A stretch of 64,000 nt of DNA, taken from NCBI RefSeq assembly GCF_000470775.1, contig NC_022438.1:2170001-2234000 (forward strand), read 5' to 3'. Below are positions 44,418 to 54,238 of this stretch, piece after piece. The notes under the pieces are model-generated. The model saw nothing but the letters and a program-made list of their open reading frames with translations. It did not search any database and was not told the origin of the DNA. Origin of the DNA: Leifsonia xyli subsp. cynodontis DSM 46306 (lineage in GTDB: Bacteria; Actinomycetota; Actinomycetes; Actinomycetales; Microbacteriaceae). The translations under genes were made by a program, and so were the position numbers. The first letter of the stretch is position 1; every line of letters begins with the position of its first letter.

Positions 44418-46994
44418 ATGTCTGCGAAAAAACCACAGGCTAGAGGTGGGCTCGGAGCCGTCGGCGCGTTCGTCGGCATGAGCGCCGTGGTCGGTCTTCT
44501 GGTCACCGCCGCCGTCACACCCGCCATCGCAGTGACAGGCATGGCCGCCAACAACAGCATCGGCATTTTCGAGGGGCTGCCCGAGTACCTCCAGATCGGC
44601 CAGCTCGCCCAGCCGACCACGATCTACGCGAAGAACGCCGACGGTTCCGACGTCGCGCTGGCCACTTTCTACTCCCAGAACCGGTTGCCGGTCGCCTTCG
44701 ACCAGATCTCGCAGTCGGCGAAGGATGCCGCGATCGCCGGCGAGGACCCGCGCTTCTACACGCACGGCGGCGTCGACATCCAGGGCACCATGCGCGGTGT
44801 CCTCTCGACGGTCTCCGGTGGCGGCGTGCAGGGCGGCTCCTCGATCACGCAGCAGTACGTGAAGAACGTGCTGCTCCAGAAGTGCGAGGCGATGCCGGTC
44901 AAGACGAAGGATCAGAAGGCCAAGTACCAAGACTGCGTCGACGACTCCACGGGCATCACGCCAGACCGCAAGATCAAGGAGATGAAGTACGCCATCGGCC
45001 TGGAGAAGAAGTACCCCAAAGACGAGATCCTGGTCGGCTATCTGAACATCGCCGGCTTTGGCGGTTCCGTCTACGGAATCGAAGCCGCAGCCCGCTACTA
45101 CTACAACACGACCGCGGCAGCGCTGACGCCCGCGCAGGCGGCCAGCCTCATCGCGATCGTCAACGAGCCGAGCGGACTGAAGCTCGACAACCCCGACTCC
45201 GCATCGAACGGGGCCGCCAACGGCTACGCCAAGAACAAGGAGCGCCGCGACTACATCCTCGGCAAGATGTACGAGTACAAGAAACTCACCAAAGCGCAGT
45301 ACGACGAAGCGGTCGAGACGCCGATCCAGCCGGTGATCACGCCGTCCAGCCGCGGCTGCCAAACGGCCGGCGGGGCGGCGTACTTCTGCGACTACGTGCA
45401 GAGGATCATCCTGAACGAAACCACCTTCGGCAAAGACGAGGATTCCCGCGCAGCGAACTTCAACCGCGGCGGCTACAAGATCTACACCTCTCTCGATGTC
45501 GACCTGCAGCGGACCGCGGAGGAGACGCTCGCTTCCTATGTGCCACAGACGTACTCGTTCGACATCGGCGGCGTACTTGTGGGTGTCCAGCCGGGGACAG
45601 GGCGTATCCTCTACATGGCCCAGAACAAGCAGTACTCACAAGATCCGGATGTGCTCGCGTCGGGCGATCAATACTCATCGGTCAACTATGCGACTGACTA
45701 CGACTACGGCGGCTCCAACGGTTTCCAGGTCGGATCCACCTACAAGACGTTCACGCTCGCCGAATGGCTCGAAGAAGGCCACACGCTGAACGAGACAGTC
45801 AATGCCAACGTCAGGACCTACGCCACGGGCACGTTCAAGGGGTATTGCTTCCCCAACGGCTCCTACGGCTCCACCCCGAACCGCTGGCCGACGAACGACA
45901 GCTCGGGCGAAGAAGGCGTTCGCAGCGCGATTCAGGCGACGCAGCTCTCCATCAACACAGCGTTCGTCTCCATGGCATCCCAGCTCGATCTCTGCAAGAT
46001 CCGGGACACGGCAAAAGCCTTCGGAGTACACACCGCCACGGGCACTGAGCTGGCCGCGAACCCGGCCAGCGTCCTGGGGACGAACACCATCGCACCGCTG
46101 ACGATGGCAACCGCGTTCGCGGGAATCGCCAATGGCGGAGTCACCTGTTCCCCGATCGCGATCGACAAGATCATCGGAGCCGACGGCAAAGAGGTGTCCG
46201 CTCCGACATCGAAGTGCGAGCAATCGGTCGACCCGTCGATCGCCGCAGCGATGTCCGCGGCCATGCAGAGAGTGCTCGTCAGCCCAGGCACGGCCGCCGG
46301 CATGAATACGACCGGCAAGGACATGATTGCGAAGACCGGGACCACAGACGGAAACGAGCAGCTCTGGCTTGTGGCTTCCACCACGGGAGTGGCGGGTGCG
46401 TACTGGGTGGGCAATGTCACCGGTCACCAAGACATGCGGCGGACCACCCCGACTCACGGCACATCCCCGGCCAGCGCCCGCACATCGGTCATGCGAGCCA
46501 TGATGTCCGCCGCCGTCGCGAAGTACGGGGGCGAGCCTTTCGCCAAGGCATCGGACAAACTCGTGCGCGGCGCACAGGTGACCGTCCCCGACCTCACCGG
46601 CAAGACCCCCGCGGAAGCGAAGTCCATCCTGATCGGCATCGGCCTCGACTCCGTCGACGGCGGCCCGCAGGACTCGGCACTGCCAGCGGGCACGGTTTCC
46701 GCAACCGATCCTGCGGCAGGGGCCTCGGTCGAGAAAGGCACGCAGGTGACCGTCTACACGAGCAACGGCGCGCTGGTGACGATCCCCAACGTCGTCGGGA
46801 TGAAGGTGTCCGATGCGCAGAAGGCGCTGGCCGACGCCGGTTTCGCCATCAGACTCACCGGTGAGGGCAGCCCGGACGCCATCGTGCAGGCCGAGGAACC
46901 CGGGGCGGGGAGCAGAGCCAGACCGGGAACCCAGGTGGCCCTGACCGCGCAGAAAGCGACCCAGCCGACTCCGACGCCCGGCGCCGGCGGATGA
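44418..46994 (+). CDS. Class A penicillin-binding protein with two PASTA domains
   Basis: 858 residues; bifunctional peptidoglycan synthase. One N-terminal membrane helix (about 13-42). The GT51 glycosyltransferase domain has GEDPRFYTHGGVDIQGTMRG (catalytic Glu109) and GGSSITQQYVKNVLL. The transpeptidase domain has the SxxK motif in GSTYKTF (Ser about 441), the SIN motif, and KTGTT (about 637). Two PASTA repeats follow (about 720-856: VTVPDLTGKTPAEAKSILIG and VTIPNVVGMKVSDAQKALAD). No Shine-Dalgarno precedes the ATG; TAGCCT ending six bases upstream suggests a leaderless transcript. An ATCAGG/CCTGAT inverted repeat (44391-44414) overlaps it. Overlaps the next gene by four bases. Confidence 0.94.
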   Translation: MSAKKPQARGGLGAVGAFVGMSAVVGLLVTAAVTPAIAVTGMAANNSIGIFEGLPEYLQIGQLAQPTTIYAKNADGSDVALATFYSQNRLPVAFDQISQSAKDAAIAGEDPRFYTHGGVDIQGTMRGVLSTVSGGGVQGGSSITQQYVKNVLLQKCEAMPVKTKDQKAKYQDCVDDSTGITPDRKIKEMKYAIGLEKKYPKDEILVGYLNIAGFGGSVYGIEAAARYYYNTTAAALTPAQAASLIAIVNEPSGLKLDNPDSASNGAANGYAKNKERRDYILGKMYEYKKLTKAQYDEAVETPIQPVITPSSRGCQTAGGAAYFCDYVQRIILNETTFGKDEDSRAANFNRGGYKIYTSLDVDLQRTAEETLASYVPQTYSFDIGGVLVGVQPGTGRILYMAQNKQYSQDPDVLASGDQYSSVNYATDYDYGGSNGFQVGSTYKTFTLAEWLEEGHTLNETVNANVRTYATGTFKGYCFPNGSYGSTPNRWPTNDSSGEEGVRSAIQATQLSINTAFVSMASQLDLCKIRDTAKAFGVHTATGTELAANPASVLGTNTIAPLTMATAFAGIANGGVTCSPIAIDKIIGADGKEVSAPTSKCEQSVDPSIAAAMSAAMQRVLVSPGTAAGMNTTGKDMIAKTGTTDGNEQLWLVASTTGVAGAYWVGNVTGHQDMRRTTPTHGTSPASARTSVMRAMMSAAVAKYGGEPFAKASDKLVRGAQVTVPDLTGKTPAEAKSILIGIGLDSVDGGPQDSALPAGTVSATDPAAGASVEKGTQVTVYTSNGALVTIPNVVGMKVSDAQKALADAGFAIRLTGEGSPDAIVQAEEPGAGSRARPGTQVALTAQKATQPTPTPGAGG

Positions 46995-47971
46995 GCGCGC
47001 GCTCGCTTCGAGCGGCGGGCGCCGCGCTGACGGCGCTCGCCGCTGGCGGCGCGACCGCATTCGCCTACGGGTCGCTCGTCGAACGCCGAGCGTTCACTCT
47101 GCGCGAAGTGACGGTTCCGGTGCTGCCGACCGGATCGGACTCCATCCGGGTGCTGCACCTCTCCGATCTGCACATGGCTCCGTGGCAGCACGACAAGCAG
47201 CAATGGATACGTTCCCTGGCGCGCTTCGAGCCCGATCTGATCGTGGACACCGGCGACAATCTGAGCCACCAGGACGGCCTCAGCGGCATCCGCGCGGCGC
47301 TCGATGTCTTCCGAGGCGTACCCGGCGTCTTCGTACACGGCTCGAACGACTACTTCGGCCCCCAGCTGAAGAACCCGTTCAAATACTTCACCGGCCCGTC
47401 CAAGAAGCGCGGCTCCACCTCGCCCCGGCTCGACACCGCCGCTTTGACGGAATACTTGAGCGGCCTCGGCTGGCTCGACCTCAACAACGCTACCGGGGCT
47501 CTGGAGGTACGTGGCACGCACCTCGAGCTGTTCGGTGTCGACGACCCGCACATCCGCTACGACCGCGTGGCAGCGATCCCGGGAGCGCTGGACGAACTGC
47601 GCGAGAACGACCCGTACTCCGACGACACGGCCTGGCCTGGCGACGGCGCGCGACCGGAACGCCCGACGGTGACACTCGGCGTCGTCCACGCGCCCTACCG
47701 TCGTGTGCTTGACTCGTTCGTGACCTATGGCGCTGCGATGATCTTCGCCGGGCACACGCACGGGGGCCAGGTGTGTGTGCCCGGCTACGGCGCGCTGGTG
47801 ACGAACTGCGACATCTCCCGCAAGCAGGCAAAGGGCCTGAGCCTGTGGCGGCACGCCTTCCGCACGGCTTACCTGAACGTGTCGGCCGGGCTCGGAACGT
47901 CGATCTACGCACCGGTGCGGTTCGCGTGCCGGCCGGAGGCGACGCTCGTCACGCTGACGGCGGCAGAGTGA
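46991..47971 (+). CDS. Metallophosphoesterase
   Basis: 326 residues. An N-terminal hydrophobic segment (about 8-30) suggests membrane attachment. The calcineurin-like fold shows all metal motifs: LHLSDLHM, IVDTGDNLS, HGSNDYFG and FAGHTHGGQVCVPG. The gene starts within the last codons of the PBP gene (ATGA overlap), a pairing common in Actinobacteria that hints at a cell-envelope role; substrate unknown (YkuE-like phospholipid or nucleotide phosphodiesterases are possible). Confidence 0.9.
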   Translation: MSARSLRAAGAALTALAAGGATAFAYGSLVERRAFTLREVTVPVLPTGSDSIRVLHLSDLHMAPWQHDKQQWIRSLARFEPDLIVDTGDNLSHQDGLSGIRAALDVFRGVPGVFVHGSNDYFGPQLKNPFKYFTGPSKKRGSTSPRLDTAALTEYLSGLGWLDLNNATGALEVRGTHLELFGVDDPHIRYDRVAAIPGALDELRENDPYSDDTAWPGDGARPERPTVTLGVVHAPYRRVLDSFVTYGAAMIFAGHTHGGQVCVPGYGALVTNCDISRKQAKGLSLWRHAFRTAYLNVSAGLGTSIYAPVRFACRPEATLVTLTAAE

Positions 47972-48085
47972 ACGGAGTCGGCCTTTTCTCCTGCACGAAC
48001 TCCTCTGGCGTCTTCCCCGTCGATCGGCAGGAGTGGTCATCGCCGCCCCGGCGCTCATGTATCCTAGACAAGGCCTTCGGGCCAT

Positions 48086-48159
<74 letters not shown>

Positions 48160-48335
48160 CTCTGTCAAATAGGCTGTGAGACACGGCTGCCGATGCTTTC
48201 GCGAGTGTGCGCTTCAGCGGGCTGCCGCCTTCGTGCAGAGGCAAGGGGTCTGGCGAATCACAACCGCCGCGATTCTTTCACAGCACCCCTCACCGGGGAG
48301 CTTTCCATGACGCGTCTCGCCCCTCGTTCCGCGAG

Positions 48336-48929
48336 TCAGAACGCATCCGGCCGCGCGAACTCCGCCCCCGTGTATCGTGCGTCCGGGTCGGCCCGCGAGC
48401 GCACCAGTGGCAGCGTCCGCGTCACGGCGGTGGCGATCCGCTCGCGCAGGTCGTCCGAGGCGATGGCGTAGTCCTCGAAGTCCGCCTCGCTCGCGTAGAT
48501 GCCGAGGGGCAGGGTGATCGACTGGAAGAACCCGAACAAGGGGCGCATCTGGTGCTCGACGAGCAGGGCATGGCGGTCGCTTCCGCCCGTGGCCGTGAGC
48601 ACGACAGGTTTGTCCACGAGGGCGTACTGGCCGATGTGGTCGAAGAAGAGCTTGAAGAGGCCGGTGTAGGTCGCCCGGTAGGCGGGTGAGCCGACCACGA
48701 TGATGTCAGCCGACTCCACCGCTTCGAGGGCGGCGAGGACACGCGGGCTGAGGTGGCTGCAGAACGGCCCGGCGCCCAGGTCGCCGAGCAGCGGTGCGAG
48801 TCCGATGACGTTCGGGGTGCCGCCGGTCGCGTCGGCGAAGGCAGGGGTCACCTCGTCGACGAGGACGGTCGTGCGCGACGGCGTCGTGAGGCTGCCGCTG
48901 ACGCCGACGACGGTGGGTGCGTGTGCCAT
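48336..48929 (-). CDS. NADPH-dependent FMN reductase (MsuE/SsuE type)
   Basis: 197 residues from the ATG at 48929. Flavodoxin-like fold: PTVVGVSGSLTTPSRTTVLV at the FMN phosphate loop, ADIIVVGSPAYRATYTGLFK and FDHIGQYALVDKPVVLTATG. It supplies reduced flavin to two-component monooxygenases; the luciferase-like gene next upstream on the same strand is a plausible partner (91 bases apart). Confidence 0.88.
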   Translation of the reverse strand: MAHAPTVVGVSGSLTTPSRTTVLVDEVTPAFADATGGTPNVIGLAPLLGDLGAGPFCSHLSPRVLAALEAVESADIIVVGSPAYRATYTGLFKLFFDHIGQYALVDKPVVLTATGGSDRHALLVEHQMRPLFGFFQSITLPLGIYASEADFEDYAIASDDLRERIATAVTRTLPLVRSRADPDARYTGAEFARPDAF

Positions 48930-49020
48930 GCGGGACCGCCTTCGCTGCTGACAAAGCTGGGAAACGCGGCCAACGCTACCCGGGCAGTCCGGATGCCGCT
49001 CCATGCCGTGTCACGGACCG

Positions 49021-50040
49021 TCATGCGGCGGGGTAGAGCTGCGCGACGATCTCCAGCGAGCGGATGCGACCCTCGATGGTGGCGGCGCCGGAGGAGACCA
49101 TGAGCTCGTCCGCCTCGGTGGAGGCGAGAAGGGCATCCAGCCGGGCCTTGACCTCGTCGGGGACGCCGATCGCCTGGCGGGCATTGCGAGCGGCGATGAA
49201 CTCCTCCTCCAGCGGGGTGAAGTCGTGCGCGAGCGCTTCCTCGACGCTGACGGGCTCGGGTTTCAGCCCCTGACGCAGACGGAGGAAAGAGAGCTGTCCA
49301 GGGAGGCTGAGCGCCCGCACGGTGTCGGGGTCCTCGTCCGAGACGACGGTGACCGCGATCATGGTCCGGGGTTCGCTCTGGGTGTCGCTGGGCTTGAACC
49401 GGGAGCGGTACACCTCGAGCGCAGCCTCGGTGTTCTCGCCGGCGAAGTGGTGGGCGAAAGCGAACGGGAGTCCGAGAGCCGCCGCGACCTGTGCGCTGTA
49501 GCCGCTGGAACCGAGAAGCCAGATCTGCGGGACGTCGCCGAGGCCGGGGACGGCGGTGATGCTGCGCAGGGGGTTGTCATCGTCCATGCCGCCGTGGAAG
49601 AAGCCGAAGAGGTCGAGGAGCTGCTGCGGGAAGTCATCGACGCCGAGGCCCTGCTCGCTGCGGCGGAGAGCCATCGCCGTCGCACCGTCGGTGCCCGGTG
49701 CGCGGCCGATGCCGAGGTCGATGCGGTCGCCATAGAGGGCGCGGAGGGTGCCGAACTGCTCGGCGACGACGAGCGGCGCGTGGTTCGGCAGCATGACACC
49801 GCCGGACCCGACGCGGATGCGCTCGGTCGCTGCGGCGATTCCCGCGATGAGGACGGCGGGAGCGCTGGAGGCGATGGCCGGCATCCCGTGGTGCTCGGCG
49901 ACCCAGAACCGGCCGTAGCCGAGGCGTTCGGCAGCCTGCGCGAGCCGGACGCTGCCGGCGAGCGCGTCGGCGTTGGTGCCGCCGGCGGGGCGGCTCGCCA
50001 GGTCGAGGACGGTGAGGGGGATGCTGCTGGACGCGTTCAC
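49021..50040 (-). CDS. Luciferase-like (LLM class) flavin-dependent oxidoreductase
   Basis: 339 residues from the GTG at 50040. TIM-barrel of the bacterial luciferase family: [60 protein letters not shown] and [20 protein letters not shown], all typical of the MsnO8/alkanal-monooxygenase-like subgroup. The substrate cannot be read from sequence. The downstream FMN reductase may supply FMNH2. Confidence 0.9.
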   Translation of the reverse strand: MNASSSIPLTVLDLASRPAGGTNADALAGSVRLAQAAERLGYGRFWVAEHHGMPAIASSAPAVLIAGIAAATERIRVGSGGVMLPNHAPLVVAEQFGTLRALYGDRIDLGIGRAPGTDGATAMALRRSEQGLGVDDFPQQLLDLFGFFHGGMDDDNPLRSITAVPGLGDVPQIWLLGSSGYSAQVAAALGLPFAFAHHFAGENTEAALEVYRSRFKPSDTQSEPRTMIAVTVVSDEDPDTVRALSLPGQLSFLRLRQGLKPEPVSVEEALAHDFTPLEEEFIAARNARQAIGVPDEVKARLDALLASTEADELMVSSGAATIEGRIRSLEIVAQLYPAA

Positions 50041-50105
50041 CCTGAGTCCAACCGCGCCCGGACGCCTGCGATTCCCGGCGCCCGGACGTCTCCCGCGGGA
50101 GCTGC

Positions 50106-50660
50106 TCAGTCGGCGCGCAGGCGACGCGCCCAGCTGGCGACCAGGAGCGCCAGGAGACCCGCCGCCAGCAGCCCGCCCGTCAGCCAACCGGCCCAGCCGG
50201 CGACGACCGCTCCGGTGTCGGCGAGACCGCTGCCCGGCTCGCTCACTGAGGCCGGGTGGTCGAGCGGGGTGACCGTGAGGGAGGCCGCGCAGACGTGGCC
50301 GCTCGTCTCGCCGTGTCCCACGATCGAGTAGAGCCCGGTGGCGTCGAACAGAACCGTCACTGTGAGGACATCGCTGCCGTCCGCGTTGACGCGCTTCTCG
50401 AAGTGCATGGTGCTCGGGGCGGCCGTCGAGACGAGGCGGACGCTGATGCCGTCCTCGCCTGTCACCGTTCAGTCGACGAGCTCGGAGGCCGACCAGGTCC
50501 CCGGGACGCAGATGAGCGTGGCGGTTCCACCGGCTTGCGAGCTCAGCAGATCGAAGCGGCAGGGAGCGCCTTTCGTGTACTGGTCCGCGTTCGCGGCCGT
50601 GGGCGCGGCCAGCATCAGGGTCGCGGCGATCGTCAGCGCGGCCAGAGTCTTTCTCATCAT
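50106..50660 (-). pseudogene. Sortase-anchored surface protein gene split by an in-frame stop
   Basis: Two open parts lie in one frame. The 5' part (start 50660) encodes a signal peptide ([22 protein letters not shown]) and [20 protein letters not shown]...SELVD, then TGA at 50469-50471. The 3' part continues without a gap as [20 protein letters not shown], a beta-rich domain, then a cell-wall sorting signal: LADTGA, a hydrophobic stretch [19 protein letters not shown] and a basic tail RRLRAD. Neither half is useful alone (export signal in one, anchor in the other). A single substitution explains the stop; read-through is an alternative. Confidence 0.78.
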
Positions 50661-50710
50661 CAGCCTTGCCTCCTCTCGGCCCGACGCACATCGAGCTTAG
50701 TGATTAATTC

Positions 50711-52573
50711 TCACTTTATGCCGGTGGCGCATGGAACGACAAGGGCGGCAGCGGTGCGCCTGGCCCCCACAACAGGGGTGGACCCGTCGCCCGGAAGAGT
50801 CGGCGCGACCGTCACATCGAGCGCTGTCCCGGTCTGCCCGACCTCCAGGAACTCGACCTGGACGGTCTTCGCCTCCCCCGGCGCGAGCAGGACCTCCGTC
50901 ACCGCCACCGGCCGCGCCCGATCCGTGCCCGAGACCGCCGAATGCCTCGCGCCGCCGCTGGTCACACCCAGCAGCAAACCGTCCGCGGGACGGTACACGA
51001 CGACCCGCGTGAGGATGGACCCCACCGGGACCCCGGACTTCCCTGCGCCGGTGACGTAAGCGGGCAGCCCCGGAACGCTCGCCGCCGCCACGGTGTTCGT
51101 CAACGTCACCCGAATGTGCGCCGTCGGTTTGCCGTCCGCACGGCACACCGTCGCACCGGCGGCGACCTCGGACTTCAGGTAGTAGCTCATCTTCGATCCG
51201 GTCGCGTCGTTGAAGTACACCCCGAAACCGCCGGTCTCAGCCGTGGAGGTCGGCAGAGCGCCAGCGAGAGTCGTCGACGCGAGCACGCGCTGTTCGGCGG
51301 GGTGCGCGCTCCAGATCAGGATGCGACGGCTCGTTCCCGAGTCCGCCAGCGCCGCGATGAGCACCCTTCCGTCGAGCCCGCCCGCGGTCACCCGGCCGAA
51401 GACCGCGCTGGCAGCCGACGCGAAGAAGGAGTCCTGTGTACTCGGATCGCCGTATCGCTGATACACACCGCTCAGGAGCAGCCGCACGGCGTTGCCAGCG
51501 CTCAGCGTGTCCCCGCCCGGCAGCGCGATCGGTCCGGTCGCTCGGAGGACCGCGGCGAGAACGACCGGGTCCATCGTCACCACGCCATCCACAGCCGTCC
51601 CGGTGCTCGACGCCCACATCGCCGCGACCGTGCTCGCCGCGAGCGGGAAGTCGGGGGTGAGGTTCGCATCCTGGAGGAACCGTCCGACGAGCGGACCGTA
51701 GAGCCCCTGCGTGGCCGCGGGGACGCTGACGACCGGCGAACGCCAGGGCCCGATCGTGGAACCGGCCTTCTGCGAAGCGAGCGACACGGCGCCTTTGTCC
51801 GCATGGATGACCGCGACCGAGCCGATGAGTCCGCCGGTAGCCCGCAGTTCGGCCGGATTCTGGGCGACGAGGAGGTAAGTGCGCGGTCCGTCGGCGCCGA
51901 GCATGCCGGGCAGCAGACGCGCGGCGTTGCCGGCCACGTCGATCGTCGGCGCGGTCTGCGCGAAAAAGGTGCGCATCCGGTCGACAGCGGTACCGACAGG
52001 CGAGAGAAGGCCACCGGAGGGCAGCGCTTCCACACTCGCCTCGGCCCTGCGGAAAGCCGTCTGCGCGCCCTCGACCGGGGCCTGGGCGGCGGCCAGCCGG
52101 GCCAGATCGACGCGGCCGCCAGAGAGGTCAAGACGACGGGTGTCCACCTCCGTCGCGACGCCGATGAGCAGTCTGACGACCTCCGAGGCGACCGTCTCGC
52201 TCACGGTCGCGACGGTCCGCACCGCGGTGAGGTTGGCTCCGATCCACGGAATGCCCTCCGCTACCCGCCAGACCGGATCTGAGGTGAGCGATACCGCCGC
52301 CTTGGCGTGGCGTTCGAGATCGGCGGAGGCGGCCCGCGCGCGTGCGAGGCCCCCGCTCTCGACGGCCTTCCGCACGGCGGCGATGTCGGGCATCGCCGCC
52401 GTCAGCTCCTGCCGTGCGAGTACGCCGCGCAGAACGATCCAGCCCGCCACAGCGGCGATCAGCACCACGGCGAGCGCCACCACGGCGACGAGGACGGGAC
52501 GCCGCCGGCGCGGCTCGCGAGGAGGCTCCGCCGGATGCGGCGACGACTCCTTCTGCGAGAGACCGATCACCAT
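50711..52573 (-). CDS. DUF4012 membrane-anchored protein
   Basis: 620 residues. Cytoplasmic Pro/Arg-rich N-terminus, one membrane helix (about 27-49: LVAVVALAVVLIAAVAGWIV), then a large extracytoplasmic part. The DUF4012 signature is visible in TYLLVAQNPAELRATGGLIG and TPDFPLAASTVAAMWASSTG, with TAVDGVVTMDPVVLAAVLRA. Members are common beside polysaccharide genes in Actinobacteria, and ugd is next upstream; a role in surface polymer attachment or export is inferred only. Confidence 0.87.
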   Translation of the reverse strand: MVIGLSQKESSPHPAEPPREPRRRRPVLVAVVALAVVLIAAVAGWIVLRGVLARQELTAAMPDIAAVRKAVESGGLARARAASADLERHAKAAVSLTSDPVWRVAEGIPWIGANLTAVRTVATVSETVASEVVRLLIGVATEVDTRRLDLSGGRVDLARLAAAQAPVEGAQTAFRRAEASVEALPSGGLLSPVGTAVDRMRTFFAQTAPTIDVAGNAARLLPGMLGADGPRTYLLVAQNPAELRATGGLIGSVAVIHADKGAVSLASQKAGSTIGPWRSPVVSVPAATQGLYGPLVGRFLQDANLTPDFPLAASTVAAMWASSTGTAVDGVVTMDPVVLAAVLRATGPIALPGGDTLSAGNAVRLLLSGVYQRYGDPSTQDSFFASAASAVFGRVTAGGLDGRVLIAALADSGTSRRILIWSAHPAEQRVLASTTLAGALPTSTAETGGFGVYFNDATGSKMSYYLKSEVAAGATVCRADGKPTAHIRVTLTNTVAAASVPGLPAYVTGAGKSGVPVGSILTRVVVYRPADGLLLGVTSGGARHSAVSGTDRARPVAVTEVLLAPGEAKTVQVEFLEVGQTGTALDVTVAPTLPGDGSTPVVGARRTAAALVVPCATGIK

Positions 52574-52902
52574 GAGGACAAAGGTAACAAATCCTCAGTT
52601 TTGTGGGCTGCCCCCAAACGGGGCTGCCGAGGAAGGCGGCGCCGCTTGCCCGTCGCTCCGCAGAGGTCCTCCCCTCCCGAAGTCTCACCTCTTTCCCGGC
52701 ATCCAGCCCCCACACCCCGGAACCCCTCCTTTGCCGCCGCCCGTCGGAAAAGGAGGGGATTGCAGCCGGTAACGAGGCAAACGCAGGAAACGGAGGAGAG
52801 AACAGGCCCCAACGGCCAGATCTCTTCCGCTTCCGACGGGACGGAGCGGGTGGCAGGCGGACGGAGCGCCTCGCCGTTCAGCGCCTCACGGGGAAGTCGC
52901 AG
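52574..52902. other. Gene-free interval between ugd and the DUF4012 gene
   Basis: 329 bases with no plausible gene. Contains the terminator-like hairpin at 52723-52758 and a purine-rich stretch with repeated GGAAACGGAGGAG-like words near 52775-52800. Confidence 0.5.
52723..52758 (-). terminator. Hairpin downstream of ugd
   Basis: CCCCTCCTTT (52723-52732) pairs exactly with AAAGGAGGGG (52749-52758), 16-base loop, about 145 bases past the ugd stop. Confidence 0.5.
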
Positions 52903-54210
52903 CTAGCGCCCGAGCCCGCGGTACTCCCAGCCGGCAGCGCGCCACGCGACGGGATCGAGGGCGTTCCTGCCGTCGATTACGCGCCGGTGCGCGACCAGCT
53001 CACCGAGTTCGGCGGGGTCGAGCCCGGTGAACTCCGGCCACTCTGTGATGAGGACGACGACGTCGGCCCCGGCGACCGCCTCGTGCGCGTTCGCAGCGAA
53101 AGCCAGCTGCGGAGCCCGGAGACTCGCATTCGGAACAGCCTCGGGGTCCGTCGCGGTCACAATCGCTCCCCGGGCGGCGAGCCGGGTCGCCACGTCCAGT
53201 GCGGGTGAGTCGCGGATATCGTCCGAGTGCGGCTTGAAAGCGAGCCCCAGCATACCGACGCGGACACCCTCCACTGCCCCGGCGACCTCCGCGACGAGAT
53301 CGACCACACGGGCGCGGCGGCGCAGATTGATCTTGTCCACCTCGTCGAGGAAGCGCACGGCATCGCCCTGTCCGAGCTCCCGCGCGCGCGCGCTGAAAGC
53401 GCGGATGTCCTTCGGCAGGCAGCCGCCGCCGAAGCCGACGCCGGCGTTGAGGAAGCGTCGGCCGATGCGTGCGTCGTGCCCGATCGCGTCGGCCAGCCGG
53501 GTCACATCCGCTCCGGCCGCCTCGGCGATCTCGGCCATAGCGTTGATGAAGGAGATCTTGGTCGCGAGAAAAGCGTTGGCCGAGACTTTCACGAGCTCGG
53601 CGGTAGCGTAGTCGGTCACGATGACCGGTGTTCCAGCGCCGACGGCACGGGCGTAGACCTCGTCCAGGATGCGCGCGGCGCGCTCTCCGGCTTCGCCCGA
53701 CGGGACGCCGTACACGAGACGGTCCGGGCTGACGGTGTCTTTGACAGCGAACCCTTCGCGGAGGAACTCGGGGTTCCAGGCGAGCGTGACCTCCGACGCG
53801 CGCTGCGCGACCAGCTCGGCCAGCCGGGCGGCCGTGCCCACCGGGACCGTGCTCTTGCCGACGATCAGATCCCCCGGTTTGACGTGCTCCAGCAACGAGG
53901 CGAACGCGGCGTCGACGAAGCGCATATCGGCCGCGTCTCCCTCGGCCGACTGCGGGGTGCCCACGCCGACGAAATGCACCTCGGCCTCGGCGACGGCCGA
54001 GAAGTCCGTGGTGAACCGGAGGCGTCCGCTGGCGGTCGCGGAGGCGAGCACCTCGGGCAGCCCCGGCTCGAAGAACGGCGCGCGCGCCTCGGACAGGGCC
54101 GTCACTTTGGCCTCATCGACATCGACGCCGATGACAGTGTGGCCCAGGTCAGCCATCGCAGCAACGTGGACCGCTCCCAGATAGCCGCAGCCGATCACGG
54201 AGATTCTCAT
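52903..54210 (-). CDS. ugd: UDP-glucose 6-dehydrogenase
   Basis: Oxidises UDP-glucose to UDP-glucuronate for surface polysaccharides. 435 residues from the ATG at 54210. N-terminal Rossmann motif VIGCGYLGAVHVAAM, the central GKSTVPVGTA and WNPEFLREGFAVKDTVSPDR, and catalytic Cys264 in GVGFGGGCLPKDIRAF are present, followed by LGLAFKPHSDDIRDSPALDV. Complete and intact, unlike the glycosyltransferases at 26.8-28.7 kb. Starts 28 bases after tdk ends. Confidence 0.94.
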   Translation of the reverse strand: MRISVIGCGYLGAVHVAAMADLGHTVIGVDVDEAKVTALSEARAPFFEPGLPEVLASATASGRLRFTTDFSAVAEAEVHFVGVGTPQSAEGDAADMRFVDAAFASLLEHVKPGDLIVGKSTVPVGTAARLAELVAQRASEVTLAWNPEFLREGFAVKDTVSPDRLVYGVPSGEAGERAARILDEVYARAVGAGTPVIVTDYATAELVKVSANAFLATKISFINAMAEIAEAAGADVTRLADAIGHDARIGRRFLNAGVGFGGGCLPKDIRAFSARARELGQGDAVRFLDEVDKINLRRRARVVDLVAEVAGAVEGVRVGMLGLAFKPHSDDIRDSPALDVATRLAARGAIVTATDPEAVPNASLRAPQLAFAANAHEAVAGADVVVLITEWPEFTGLDPAELGELVAHRRVIDGRNALDPVAWRAAGWEYRGLGR

Positions 54211-54238
54211 GCTGTTGATCTTTCGTTGCTGTGGGGGA

